Shown: positions 43,685-53,083 of the stretch, one piece after another | Position numbering within the stretch: position 1 is the first letter of the stretch | Layout: each line of letters begins with the position of its first letter | Source of the DNA: Pseudomonadota bacterium | GTDB lineage: Bacteria; Pseudomonadota; Gammaproteobacteria; Pseudomonadales; Pseudohongiellaceae | DNA length: 64,000 bases | Direction: 5' to 3' | NCBI GenBank assembly: GCA_027621405.1 | Contig: JAQCBT010000004.1 | Coordinates: 1 to 64,000, forward strand | Notes under the pieces: model-generated | Seen by the model: only the letters and a program-made list of their open reading frames with translations | The model's database searches: none | Told to the model about the DNA's origin: nothing | Made by a program: the position numbers and the translations under genes

Positions 43685-45034
43685 ATGAGCGAAATGGCAG
43701 ATCGCCCACTGCGCGTCCCTGAAGAGAGTATTCTCCTTCATTGCCTGCGCACGGCGCGGTGGTTTTCCAATCTACGACTCGTACCCCGCTTGCGGGAACA
43801 CGCAGCCCGACCACTGATGCGTTTGTATCGCATGTGCTTCTACGACGGACTCACCCGGGTCAGCAAGGTGTTGCTGATCTGCTCCGCACTAATCTTCCTG
43901 TTCAGCTATCGTATCAACAGCGACTTGCTGCTGATGACAGCGGCTCTCAGCATGACCTTGATCGCCTGGAGTCTTGCGTTGGGATACCTGTTTCGTCCGC
44001 GGGTAAGTCTTGGCAGGCAAACGCCGGAAGTCGCGGTGGCTGGGCAGCCTGTGAATTCCCGCATGCTCATTACCAACAACGGGCCACGAAGTCTCTACAA
44101 TTTCACCGTGCGTGAGATGGTGGTGCCCGATGCACAGTGGCCGCGGGAATGGCAGCGTCCCCAGGTTGCCAGGCTTCCAACCGGGCAGCAGGCAGCGGTA
44201 CCGGTTTCCTTCATTCCCCGCAAGCGTGGACTGTTGAAACTTTCAGGTGTCGCCGTGCAAAGCTACTTTCCCTTTTTCCTCACCCGATTTACCCAGCGTG
44301 TACCCAGCGAACATGAGCTGTATGTGCTGCCACCTGCACTACATCTGGTGCTCCCTTCCCTGCGCAAACTGGCGGATCAGGCGAGCAAGCGCCTGACCAT
44401 CGGTAACCAGAACATGCGCGCGGGACCCGCGCTCGAGTACGCCTATTCACGCCAATACCAGACTGGCGATTCACTACGACGCCTGGACCATCGCGCCAGC
44501 AGCCGTTACGGCGAACCCATGAGCAAGGTATTCGAAGGTGCCGAGGAGATTCGGCGCGACCAGGTCTACCTGATGCTGGATCTTACCCTGGAGCACTTTC
44601 AACGCTGGCAACGCCGACCTACGTCGATTTATGCGCTGGATGAACGCCTGGCGGTGGCGGTGGAACTGGGCCTCTCCGCTCAAAATGAAGGCTTCAACCT
44701 GGTTGGACTCGCGACCGGTAATGAGTGGCACAGTATCGACTCGATAAACCAGTTCTACCGGACTATCGCTACCTGCGAGGCGCAGCGCGCAGTCACTCAC
44801 ACAAACAGTGCATTGCCGGATAAGGTCGGCGATGAGAACGGATTACATATACTGGTCACCGGTCGCTGGAGCCCGGAGGCTCAGGCAAAGGTAGAGCGAT
44901 GGCAGAAGCAGGGCATCCTGGTGCTGGTATTTCTCATCGCAGAGGACGACGAGCACCGGGACAGCCTGCCGGCAGGACAGCAGTTCATTGAAGTACAGCT
45001 GGGTGTCGAATCCGATGGAGCGACAAAGCGATGA
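43685..45034 (+). CDS. DUF58-domain protein
   Basis: This 449-residue protein has two membrane helices near the N-terminus (VLLICSALIFLFSYRI, LLMTAALSMTLIAWSLALGY) and the DUF58 core YSRQYQTGDSLRRLDHRASS, where the usual GDxxRxIdW reads GDSLRRLDHR. DUF58 proteins are VWA-like partners of MoxR ATPases. Its stop overlaps the transglutaminase start by four bases (ATGA). Confidence 0.92.
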   Translation: MSEMADRPLRVPEESILLHCLRTARWFSNLRLVPRLREHAARPLMRLYRMCFYDGLTRVSKVLLICSALIFLFSYRINSDLLLMTAALSMTLIAWSLALGYLFRPRVSLGRQTPEVAVAGQPVNSRMLITNNGPRSLYNFTVREMVVPDAQWPREWQRPQVARLPTGQQAAVPVSFIPRKRGLLKLSGVAVQSYFPFFLTRFTQRVPSEHELYVLPPALHLVLPSLRKLADQASKRLTIGNQNMRAGPALEYAYSRQYQTGDSLRRLDHRASSRYGEPMSKVFEGAEEIRRDQVYLMLDLTLEHFQRWQRRPTSIYALDERLAVAVELGLSAQNEGFNLVGLATGNEWHSIDSINQFYRTIATCEAQRAVTHTNSALPDKVGDENGLHILVTGRWSPEAQAKVERWQKQGILVLVFLIAEDDEHRDSLPAGQQFIEVQLGVESDGATKR

Positions 45035-47001
45035 TGTCACCCAGCACCCTCTGCCTGACCCTGTTCCTCAGCGTACTGTGCTGGCACCTGGGGCTATCCA
45101 TGGAGATTCCTGCGGTCACCTTCGCAGGCATTGGCTTGAGTTTCCTCGCAGGCATCCGCGTTTTGAAGGTGGAGCGCCCTACCTGGGGTCTTGTGTTCGT
45201 GCTCCTTACCAGCGGCGCATTCATGGGCAACCAGGTACTCGAGGACTGGGCTCTGGAAGGCAGCTGGCCCCAGGAGAACGGACTGGGGGCAGGTCTCATT
45301 CTTAGTCTGTTGCTCTACCTGATCTGGATATTCGCCGCACACAGCGATGCAGAGTCGGATGCTGGCGACACGGCCATCGACCGCGACACCCAATCGATCC
45401 TGGTAACCGGGCTGTTGCTGCTGGTAATGATGGAGGCACCCGAATCAAGCATCGTAGAAATAATGGGTGAGCGATTGGGCCTGTTCATCGCGGCCGGCAT
45501 CCTGCTCGCTTGTGCTGCGCTGGTTGCCGATCGCAGCCGGGGATTCCTGTTGCAGAGAATCCTGTTGCTGGCACCCCTCGCTCTCACCGTACCGGTCATG
45601 AATGCAGCGCTGGAGCTGGGCCAGCGCCCGGTCATTGCGGCTATCGGCAATATCATGCCATCCCCGCGCAGCTTCAGCGCCTCGGGCTTCTCACCCAACC
45701 AGCAACTCAACGCCTCCAACTTCGTGCGCCCGTCCAGTCGTGCCGTGTTGCGTATCCACAGCGAACAAAACCCGGGACGTTACCTGGTTGGCAACCGTCT
45801 CACCGCGCTCGATGAAGACTATATCTGGCGCGGGACTGAAGATGCGGTGCAGGTCGTCACCAATTTCGATGCCGAGCTGACCCCTGAAGGTGAATGGCGC
45901 TATGCACTGGAGAACAATCAGTATGCGGCGCAGCCGGCGGCCAGTTACCAGGTTAACTATCTCGGCAGTGACAGCTACCTGTTCCTGGCGCCGGGTGCGA
46001 CCCATGTGCGTGGCACCTTCGGCAGCATGCGCAAGGATGGCGCCAATGTCTGGACGGCCAGCTATGACCGTGGCGCCGACCGGCGCTGGCAGGTGGAGAT
46101 GGGTGGACAGCCAGAACCGGACGAATTTGACGAGGCTCTGTTACGACTGCCGCGGTTCTGGGATGAGAGCCTGCAGGCAAAGAGTGAAGGCTTCGCCTCC
46201 GATCGACGCATCACCACGGTAGACAACATCGTGAATCACTTCGTTACCCGTCGCTATTCACTGCAGGTGGATTTCGATCCCGAGCAACCCTTCCACGATT
46301 TTTACCTGAATGACCGTGAGGGCTATTGCTTCTGGTTCGCAACGGCCACAACCCTGGCACTGCGCGCCAATGGCATTCCCAGTCGCCTGGTGAGTGGATA
46401 TGCCATCAACGAGCAACTGTCACCCGAGCTATGGCTGGTGCGGGACCGGGATGCCCATAGCTGGGTGGAGTGGCAGGATGAAGCCGGTTACTGGCACACC
46501 ATTGATCCAACACCGCCCAGCATCGAGTCGTTCTTCGGTGGCTACCAGTCATCCACTGCCAGCCGCTGGTATCACTATCTTGCCGGCCAATGGCAACTCA
46601 TGATCGACCGCATTCTGGAAGATGAAGTGATGGCCAACCTGATTCGCTGGGGTGGCCTGGCGATCCTGTTGTTCCTGTTCATGCGCGAGTATCGACGTAT
46701 CCAGGGCGAGCGGCGGCGTTTGGATTCCCGGGCCCGGCGCTGGCAGAGACTCTGGCAACGGTTCCTGCACAAGACCAACCTGCCTGTACAGGCGTCGTGG
46801 ACCGCGGAGACCTATGCCAGCAACCTGCCCGAGAGTTGGCCGCAGGAGTGGCGGGCGGCGGCGGTTCAGTTCCTGCTGCGCTACAGTGATAGCCGCTTTG
46901 CCCCGCATGACGAATCTACCCTGCAAGAGGTGGAACGCTCGCTGGACGCCTGCCTGCGCGCCTTCTCCTCCGTGCCTGTGACTCCCACCGCACAGGGATA
47001 A
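45031..47001 (+). CDS. TgpA-type membrane transglutaminase-like protein
   Basis: This 656-residue protein has about seven N-terminal membrane helices, a periplasmic transglutaminase-like core with Cys433 (GYCFWFATATTLALR), His476 (DAHSWVEW) and Asp492 (TIDPTP), and a C-terminal helix (GGLAILLFLFMREYRR) with a cytoplasmic tail. This is the TgpA (DUF3488-transglutaminase) plan. It probably acts on cell-envelope peptides or proteins. It is last in the MoxR operon. Confidence 0.93.
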   Translation: MMSPSTLCLTLFLSVLCWHLGLSMEIPAVTFAGIGLSFLAGIRVLKVERPTWGLVFVLLTSGAFMGNQVLEDWALEGSWPQENGLGAGLILSLLLYLIWIFAAHSDAESDAGDTAIDRDTQSILVTGLLLLVMMEAPESSIVEIMGERLGLFIAAGILLACAALVADRSRGFLLQRILLLAPLALTVPVMNAALELGQRPVIAAIGNIMPSPRSFSASGFSPNQQLNASNFVRPSSRAVLRIHSEQNPGRYLVGNRLTALDEDYIWRGTEDAVQVVTNFDAELTPEGEWRYALENNQYAAQPAASYQVNYLGSDSYLFLAPGATHVRGTFGSMRKDGANVWTASYDRGADRRWQVEMGGQPEPDEFDEALLRLPRFWDESLQAKSEGFASDRRITTVDNIVNHFVTRRYSLQVDFDPEQPFHDFYLNDREGYCFWFATATTLALRANGIPSRLVSGYAINEQLSPELWLVRDRDAHSWVEWQDEAGYWHTIDPTPPSIESFFGGYQSSTASRWYHYLAGQWQLMIDRILEDEVMANLIRWGGLAILLFLFMREYRRIQGERRRLDSRARRWQRLWQRFLHKTNLPVQASWTAETYASNLPESWPQEWRAAAVQFLLRYSDSRFAPHDESTLQEVERSLDACLRAFSSVPVTPTAQG

Positions 47002-47064
47002 GCGGGCTATTCCCGTTACCCGAATTGCTTTTGCGTGAAAGCTGATCTGCTGCCAGAATTGAAG

Positions 47065-47088
47065 AGTAGTAATAGTAATAGTAGTAGT
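47065..47088. repeat. Short trinucleotide repeat upstream of acyl-CoA dehydrogenase
   Basis: AGTAGTAATAGTAATAGTAG is a triplet run about 25 bp before ATG47110, in the 5' leader. Slippage here could change spacing to the promoter, but I saw no sign of phase switching. Confidence 0.6.
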
Positions 47089-47109
47089 TGAAGCAGCAGG
47101 AGACACTCC

Positions 47110-48888
47110 ATGGCCGAATACCGAGCGCCGGTGCGCGATATCCAGTTTGCCCTCTATGATGTGCTCGATGCGGAGCAGCACTACGCACGCATTGGGGCCA
47201 GTGAGGCCAGCCGCGACCTGATCGATGCCATCATCAGCGAAGGTGGCAAGTTCGCCCAGGAAGTGCTCTCGCCACTAAACCAGTCCGGCGACCAGATTGG
47301 CTGCAAGTTCGACAATGGTGTGGTCACCACCCCACCCGGATTCAAGGAAGCGTATCAGCAGTATGTGGAAGGAGGCTGGCCCTCCCTGGCTGGTAATCCG
47401 GACTACGGAGGCCAGGGCCTGCCCGAGTCGCTGTCGGTCGCACTCAACGAGATGGTGAGCACCGCCAACTGGGCCTGGGGCATGTACCCCGGCTTGAGCC
47501 ACGGCGCAAAGTTGACCCTGGAAGCCTACGGCACCGAAGAGCAGAAGCAGACTTACCTGAGCAAACTCGTAAGCGGTGAATGGACTGGTACCATGTGCCT
47601 GACCGAGCCTCACTGCGGCACCGATCTTGGCCTGCTAAAGACCAAGGCCGAGCCCCAGGCCGACGGTAGTTATCGAATCAGCGGCACCAAGATTTTTATT
47701 TCTGCCGGCGAACACGACATGGCACCGAATATCGTGCACATCGTACTGGCGCGCTTGCCCGATGCACCCGGCGGCACCAAGGGTATCAGCCTGTTCGTAG
47801 TGCCCAAGCTGGACGCAGAGTCCATGGAGCCCAACAACGTGAACTGCGGCTCCATAGAACACAAGATGGGTATTCACGGTAACGCCACCGCCGTGCTCAA
47901 CTTCGACGAGGCGCGGGGCTTTCTAATCGGTCCGGAGAACGAAGGTCTGCGCTGTATGTTTACCTTCATGAACTTCGCGCGCCTGGGTACCGCCCTGCAG
48001 GGGCAGGCGGCAGCCGAACTCAGCTACCAGGGAGCGCTGGCCTATGCCCGCGACCGTCTCGCCATGCGCGCACTATCCGGACCTGTCGCCCCCGAGAAAC
48101 CGGCGGACCCGATCATCGTGCACCCCGACGTGCGCCGCATGTTGCTGACCCAGCGGGTCATCGCAGAAGGCGGCCGCGCCATGATCTATTACTGCGCCCA
48201 GATGGGTGATGTGCTGCACGCGGCGAATTCCACCGAGGAAGACAAGGAAGAAGCTGAAGCCATCATGAGTGTGCTCACCCCTATCGCCAAGGCCTTCCTC
48301 ACGGAGACCGGACTCGAGGCTGCCAATCACGGCGTCCAGGTGTTCGGTGGTCACGGTTATATCCAGGAGTGGGGCATGGAACAGATCGTTCGCGACACGC
48401 GAATTTCCACACTTTACGAGGGAACCACGGGCATCCAGGCCCTGGACCTGATCGGTCGCAAGGTGTTGGCAGACCGTGGCACCATGTTACGCTTCTGGAC
48501 ACGCATCATTCACCGCTTCTGCCGTGATAATGAGAACAAGAAGATGCAGGAGTTCATTCGCCCGCTGCGTTCTCACTACCGCGAATGGGGAAGCTTCACC
48601 CGCAAGGTCGGGATGAAGGCCATGAAGAACCGGGATGAGGTAGGCGCGGCGGCTTACGATTACCTGATGTATGCGGGTTACGTCAGCCTGGCCTACTTCT
48701 GGGCCAAGATTGCGGATGCCGCTTATACGAGCCTGGACCAGGGCACCGAAGACCCGGACTATTACCAGGGCAAGATCAAGACGGCACGCTTCTACTACAA
48801 GAAGCTGCTACCCCGCGCCAAACTGCACAAGGAAGTGATGCTGAATGGCGGCAAGACCCTGTTCGATTTTAGCGATCAGGACTTTTAG
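47110..48888 (+). CDS. Acyl-CoA dehydrogenase, DmdC-like (3-methylmercaptopropionyl-CoA dehydrogenase family)
   Basis: This 592-residue FAD enzyme opens MAEYRAPVRDIQFALYDVLD, the form typical of DmdC and related long acyl-CoA dehydrogenases. It has the core TGTMCLTEPHCGTDLG, then VFGGHGYIQEWGMEQIVRDTRI and LYEGTTGIQALDL, where Glu437 is the likely catalytic base. A C-terminal extension (about 480-592) distinguishes this group from short-chain dehydrogenases. Whether it acts on methylmercaptopropionyl-CoA or fatty acyl-CoA cannot be decided, since no dmdA or dmdB is nearby. GCAGGAG provides the ribosome site. Confidence 0.92.
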   Translation: MAEYRAPVRDIQFALYDVLDAEQHYARIGASEASRDLIDAIISEGGKFAQEVLSPLNQSGDQIGCKFDNGVVTTPPGFKEAYQQYVEGGWPSLAGNPDYGGQGLPESLSVALNEMVSTANWAWGMYPGLSHGAKLTLEAYGTEEQKQTYLSKLVSGEWTGTMCLTEPHCGTDLGLLKTKAEPQADGSYRISGTKIFISAGEHDMAPNIVHIVLARLPDAPGGTKGISLFVVPKLDAESMEPNNVNCGSIEHKMGIHGNATAVLNFDEARGFLIGPENEGLRCMFTFMNFARLGTALQGQAAAELSYQGALAYARDRLAMRALSGPVAPEKPADPIIVHPDVRRMLLTQRVIAEGGRAMIYYCAQMGDVLHAANSTEEDKEEAEAIMSVLTPIAKAFLTETGLEAANHGVQVFGGHGYIQEWGMEQIVRDTRISTLYEGTTGIQALDLIGRKVLADRGTMLRFWTRIIHRFCRDNENKKMQEFIRPLRSHYREWGSFTRKVGMKAMKNRDEVGAAAYDYLMYAGYVSLAYFWAKIADAAYTSLDQGTEDPDYYQGKIKTARFYYKKLLPRAKLHKEVMLNGGKTLFDFSDQDF

Positions 48889-48922
48889 GCTAACGACTCA
48901 ATCGACGCATTGAGCCTGAACG

Positions 48923-48948
48923 AAAAAAAGCCGGCCCTGGGGCCGGCT
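48923..48948 (-). terminator. Rho-independent terminator of the small basic protein gene
   Basis: On the minus strand, GCCGGCCC and GGGCCGGC form a compact GC-rich stem followed by a run of T (the A-run at 48923-48929 on plus). It lies 33 bp after the stop of the 33-residue gene at 48981. The stem can also form in the plus strand after the acyl-CoA dehydrogenase, but without a T-run. Confidence 0.8.
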
Positions 48949-48980
48949 CGTTCTCGAAACAACTGGAACTGGTTAGCTAC

Positions 48981-49082
48981 TTACTTCTTGGGAGCCTTCG
49001 CTTTGGCAGCAGGCTTGCTGGCTGGCTTGGCTTTTGGGCTTACCTTGGTCGTAGCGGGTTTGGCACTAGTTGTTTTCTTCAT
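48981..49082 (-). CDS. Tiny Lys/Ala/Pro-rich histone H1-like basic peptide
   Basis: The minus strand encodes a 33-residue peptide starting MKKTTSAKPATTKVSPKAKP and ending AKAPKK. It is almost entirely Lys, Ala, Pro, Thr and Ser, like the C-terminal tails of bacterial histone H1-like/AlgP-type DNA-binding proteins. A CTGGAG ribosome site precedes the start and a strong terminator follows. Both argue that this is a real short gene and not a chance frame. The plus-strand frame over the same DNA (48910-49116) is its hydrophobic shadow. Nucleoid or RNA binding is inferred from charge only. Confidence 0.75.
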   Translation of the reverse strand: MKKTTSAKPATTKVSPKAKPASKPAAKAKAPKK

Positions 49083-49267
49083 TAGGTCATACTCCAGGTT
49101 ACATCACCCGTTGTGATGCGAGGAATATGTTATGCCTAATTTTATAGAACACAATACACCGGCAAATTATTTTTGATAGCTGTCCTCGGTGTTTTGGAAC
49201 GTACTGAACTAAACTTTTTTGAGGAAAGTCCGAGTGAAACAGACTCGGACGACGCAGAAGCAAGGCA

Positions 49268-50557
49268 ATGATCGCATCGCTGTTCAAACTGTCCAACCTG
49301 CTGGTGGGTGTCGCCCTGCTACTGACGGGTCATGGACTGCAGCTGGCCCTGGTGCCCCTGCGTTCGGAACTCATGGGCTGGTCACCCACCCAGATTGGTT
49401 TCCTCAGTTCCCTGTACTTCTGTGGCTTTATTGCCGGCTGTTTCACCATTCCCGGACTGGTCAGCCGAATCGGGCATATTCGTACTTTCGCCTGCCTGGT
49501 TATAACTCTCACGGCCGCGATTCTCACTTTGCCGATTGCTGACTTCTATGCGGCATGGATGGTACTGCGCTTCCTCACCGGTATCGCCATTGCTGGCTCC
49601 TACCTGGTCATAGAGAGTTGGCTCAACGAACAGGCCAGCCCGGAGTCGAGGGGTAGTGTGCTGGCGTCCTATACCGTGATCGTGCTGGTGGGACTGGCCT
49701 CGGGTCAATTGCTGATCAATGTCGCCGAACTGGATGGCGACAGGCTGTTCATGTTGTCCGGCATCCTGATCGTGCTAGCCGGTCTGCCAGTGTGCCTGAC
49801 CCGCTCTGCCCATCCGAAGCCTATTCCGGCAGCAAAGTTTTCACCCATGCTGGTGGTGCGCACATCCCGCGCCGCCACCACCGGTTCCATCATCTCTGGC
49901 ATGGTAGCAGGCTCTGTCTACGGCCTCGGCCCCGTCTATGGTCTGCAGAGTGGACTCGAAGTACTCACCATCAGTTTCATGATGTCGCTCACCATCGCGG
50001 GCGGTGCCTTGTCCCAGTTTCCCCTGGGTCGCATATCCGACAAACTGGACCGCCGCTACGTAATCATGATCTGCATGGTATCCGGCTCTGGCATCGCCTT
50101 CCTTGCCCTCATCCTGCCCGCCAGCCTGGTCCCGATGCTCATGTTCATATTCGGTGCCTGCGCCCTGCCCATCTATGCGGTGAGCCTGGCGCTGGCAAAT
50201 GATAATGCCAAAGAGGGCAAATTCATCGAGCTGGGTACCGGCCTGTTGATGCTCAACGCCATGGGCTCCATCGTCGGCCCCATGATCGCTTCGCAACTGA
50301 TGTCTCGCTTCGGACCACAACTATTCTTCGGCTATCACATGGTGGTCCTGCTGCTGGGAAGTGTGCTGATCCTGTTCATGATTCGCACCAAGGAAGCCTC
50401 ACTCAACCAGGGCGACTTCAAGCTCGCCACCACCGCCGCCGCCCAGGCTTCCTTCCAGATGGATCCAAGGGTGGAAGTCGACGATTCAGAAGTCGGGGAA
50501 GATGTTGGTGATGACCTCGACGCAGATTCCGATTCTCGCGCTGATACAGAAATCTAG
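49268..50557 (+). CDS. MFS transporter (YcaD-like)
   Basis: This 429-residue protein has twelve predicted membrane helices: FKLSNLLVGVALLLTGHGLQL first, then GWSPTQIGFLSSLYFCGFIAGC with the usual MFS loop. RISDKLDRRY between helices is the second-half equivalent of the motif GRLSDRxGRR. The acidic C-terminal tail (EVDDSEVGEDVGDDLDADSD) is unusual for the family. The substrate is unknown; the group includes sugar-efflux-like members. It ends upstream of a region of inverted repeats. Confidence 0.88.
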   Translation: MIASLFKLSNLLVGVALLLTGHGLQLALVPLRSELMGWSPTQIGFLSSLYFCGFIAGCFTIPGLVSRIGHIRTFACLVITLTAAILTLPIADFYAAWMVLRFLTGIAIAGSYLVIESWLNEQASPESRGSVLASYTVIVLVGLASGQLLINVAELDGDRLFMLSGILIVLAGLPVCLTRSAHPKPIPAAKFSPMLVVRTSRAATTGSIISGMVAGSVYGLGPVYGLQSGLEVLTISFMMSLTIAGGALSQFPLGRISDKLDRRYVIMICMVSGSGIAFLALILPASLVPMLMFIFGACALPIYAVSLALANDNAKEGKFIELGTGLLMLNAMGSIVGPMIASQLMSRFGPQLFFGYHMVVLLLGSVLILFMIRTKEASLNQGDFKLATTAAAQASFQMDPRVEVDDSEVGEDVGDDLDADSDSRADTEI

Positions 50558-50712
50558 TTCCGAAAGATTTTCGCCTGCAGTTCATATTTTCCATTCGAGC
50601 AGGCGCAAGCCGCCAGGCTTCAGTGAAATGAAATTGTCGCCATTTGGTTCTTCGCAGATTTCCGGGGAAGTAGATTGTTTGCTACAGATTTTATTAGTCA
50701 GTGACCTCGAAC

Positions 50713-50822
50713 GCGGCTGTGGGGCGGCAGGGTTCCCGACCCGCCAGAAAATAGGGACAGATTTATTTTTTTAAAAAATAAATCTGTCCCTATTTTCTGG
50801 AACCCTGCCGCCCCACAGCCGC
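50713..50822. repeat. REP palindrome nested in a second perfect 24-bp inverted repeat
   Basis: Outer arms at 50713-50736 and 50799-50822 are perfect 24-bp complements (left begins GCGGCTGTGGGGCGGCAG). Inside lies a REP copy (about 50744-50800, core AAATAGGGACAGATTTATTT). A 7-base bulge (50737-50743) lies only on the left. The whole can fold as one long hairpin of about 110 nt. It sits in the roughly 530-bp gene-free gap 50558-51086 between MFS and cupin genes, where I see no other feature. Confidence 0.93.
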
Positions 50823-51086
50823 TTGCTCAGTGACAACCGGGACATTGAAGTCTTCTTTCCAACTCCGCTCGGTCGCAATTGCGAGCGAAGGGAACCCAAG
50901 CCATTAAACAGCGTAACACTCACCAGCGCTCAGAGCCCCGGTTGCCCGGCACGACCAATCCCTGCAAGAATGACTTTACGAATCGAATACTACATGCGGC
51001 TTCGCTGGACACCATCAACCTCCAGCGCTACAGTCCAATAAACCCACTCCTACGGGCAAATCCATAACAACAAGCAGGAGATCACT

Positions 51087-51728
51087 ATGCGAACAAGCCT
51101 CAAATGTATGCTGGCCGCCCTACCCCTCGCTGTGGCAGCAATATCCAGCGCCCAGGATAACGACCAGACCTATGCCACCTACATCACCGAAGAACAATGG
51201 CAGATGGTGAATGAACTGCCTGGTGTTGACCGGCAGATCATAAGCCGCGACATTGGTCCAATGAACCTGTCGGTGGGCATCATTCACCGCGGCGCGGTTG
51301 AGCGCGGCTCCGCCCGCGACAACGAGAACGTGGAAAACCCCTGTGGCACCATGACCAATAATCGTCCCAGTGGTGCCCGTGGCATCATGCACATTCACCA
51401 GACAGAGTCCTATTACATCGCCTCTGGCTCCGGGACCCTGGTGACCGGGGGTGAAATTTACAACGGTGCTTTGTCAGGCCCCGACAGCATCGTGACAACG
51501 ACCCTCAACGGCCCTTCCTGCAGCGGACTCATCGTCGGCGACTGGGTAGCGAAGCATGTGAAGGAAGGTGACATCATCATTATTCCGGCCGGCACGCCCC
51601 ATGGCTGGCTGGAGGTCCCCGTGCATGTAGATTATCTAAGTGTGCGCCCTGACCCTGACAGAGTATTACCAGATGACTACATCAATCCGGCGCTGGGTCC
51701 GGACTTCAAGATGAATACCGAGGAATAA
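51087..51728 (+). CDS. Exported cupin-domain protein
   Basis: This 213-residue protein has a signal peptide (LAALPLAVAAISSAQ) and a cupin core: HIHQTESYYIASGSGTLVTGG and GDIIIIPAGTPHGWLEV, which match the two conserved cupin motifs and give His ligands for a metal. An AAGCAGGAG ribosome site precedes ATG51087. The ligand and reaction are not known. A strong terminator follows, so it is monocistronic. Confidence 0.85.
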   Translation: MRTSLKCMLAALPLAVAAISSAQDNDQTYATYITEEQWQMVNELPGVDRQIISRDIGPMNLSVGIIHRGAVERGSARDNENVENPCGTMTNNRPSGARGIMHIHQTESYYIASGSGTLVTGGEIYNGALSGPDSIVTTTLNGPSCSGLIVGDWVAKHVKEGDIIIIPAGTPHGWLEVPVHVDYLSVRPDPDRVLPDDYINPALGPDFKMNTEE

Positions 51729-51746
51729 TTTCCCCGATTCATTGTC

Positions 51747-51782
51747 AAAGGGCGAAGGAGAGCTATCTCCTTCGCCCTTTTT
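51747..51782 (+). terminator. Rho-independent terminator after the cupin gene
   Basis: A 15-bp perfect stem AAAGGGCGAAGGAGA / TCTCCTTCGCCCTTT with a GCTA loop and following Ts lies 18 bp after the stop. The remaining gap to the ABC operon (to 52063) shows no gene. Confidence 0.93.
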
Positions 51783-52063
51783 CGTATCCCGATTGGAATT
51801 CGATAGCAGGTGGCCATAAAGCTGCCGGTTGCCAATTATCCAATTGCAGTAACATTATTCGCCAACTAGTAGTCATATAGTTACAGAACCCGGGCATTTC
51901 CATTGCCAGATCGCCGCCAGGCCCAGTAATTACGGGCCCTCCAGAGTTGGCCCATGGATTGCACTGATAATTGTTCAAGCAATTTGGCGAGTGATCGCGA
52001 GATGGCAGGAAGGCCCTCTGCATCTCATGCTCGGCACCGGGAATAACACAACAAGAATCCATT

Positions 52064-53083
52064 ATGTTGCAGAAAGCCAATACCGCCACAGACTTCACCG
52101 TCGAAACCCGTGACGTGCGCCTCGATTATGGCGAACTGACTGCGGTCGACAACGTTAACCTGCGCATCACCGCCGGCGAGATCTATGGCCTGGTTGGCCC
52201 CAACGGTGCCGGCAAGACCAGCCTGCTGAAGATGCTCTCCAACCTGATACGACCCACCTACGGCGAGATATTCATCAACGGAACAGATCTCGCGGAAGAC
52301 CCCTGGAAGGTGCATCGGGAAGTGGGCTATATGCCGGACCTGTCCCCGGTGGCGCCGGAACTTAAGGTCTGGGAATTCCTGGAGTTCTTCGCGGCGGCGT
52401 ATGGCATACCCCGCACTGAGCGCAAGCAACGGGTCGCGGAATGCCTCGAACAGGTGAAGATGACGGAGCACCGCGAGGCCTTCGGCAAGGGTTTGTCACG
52501 GGGCATGATGCAGCGGGTGGTGCTGGCCAAGACCCTGATCCCCCACCCACGCATCCTGATTCTCGACGAGCCCGCGAGCGGCATGGACCCTCTGGCACGC
52601 ATCAACCTGAAACGTATCCTGGTGGAGTTGGGCAGGGAGGGCATCACCTCCATCGTCTCCTCGCACATCCTCACGGAACTGGGCGACATGTGTACTTCCC
52701 TTGGCATCATGCACAAGGGTGCGCTGGTACGATCCGGCGACAAGGCCAGCCTGCTCATCGATCACCCGGTTCACACCCGAACCCTGTCCATCCTCTCCAG
52801 GCACTCGGATAAGGATGCCGAGACCGTGGTCTCCATTCTCAACAGCAGTGAGCACGTAGCCGATGTGGCAAGGCAAGACATGGTGTTTGTGCTCAGTTTC
52901 TCTGGCGATGAAGAGGCTGAAGCCGACCTCCTCAAGGAATTGATCCTGGCGGAAATCAAGGTCACGTCATTCAGTCGCGAATCGGCCAGCATGGAAGATG
53001 TGCTCATCAAACTCGTGTCGCCCCTGGAGGATGTAGATGTGGTCTCCCTACAGGACATAGCAGAGGAGCAAGCCCATGACTGA
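52064..53083 (+). CDS. ABC transporter ATP-binding protein (ABC-2 type)
   Basis: This 339-residue ATPase has a Walker A motif GPNGAGKTSLL, Walker B ILILDEPASGMDP and a signature LSRGMMQRV, which departs from LSGGQ. The C-terminal extension (LSILSRHSDKDAETV...) is typical of exporter or drug-type ABC-2 systems. It overlaps the permease start by eight bases, so the pair is one operon. The substrate is unknown. Confidence 0.92.
   Translation: MLQKANTATDFTVETRDVRLDYGELTAVDNVNLRITAGEIYGLVGPNGAGKTSLLKMLSNLIRPTYGEIFINGTDLAEDPWKVHREVGYMPDLSPVAPELKVWEFLEFFAAAYGIPRTERKQRVAECLEQVKMTEHREAFGKGLSRGMMQRVVLAKTLIPHPRILILDEPASGMDPLARINLKRILVELGREGITSIVSSHILTELGDMCTSLGIMHKGALVRSGDKASLLIDHPVHTRTLSILSRHSDKDAETVVSILNSSEHVADVARQDMVFVLSFSGDEEAEADLLKELILAEIKVTSFSRESASMEDVLIKLVSPLEDVDVVSLQDIAEEQAHD

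Noticed and set aside
48910..49116. 68-codon plus-strand hydrophobic frame
   Set aside because: It is the shadow of the Lys/Ala-rich minus-strand peptide, whose ribosome site and terminator support it, and its first codons lie in the terminator stem.
51763..52098. 111-codon minus-strand frame after the cupin terminator
   Set aside because: Starts inside the ABC ATPase gene, has no ribosome site or family signal and ends in the terminator hairpin.
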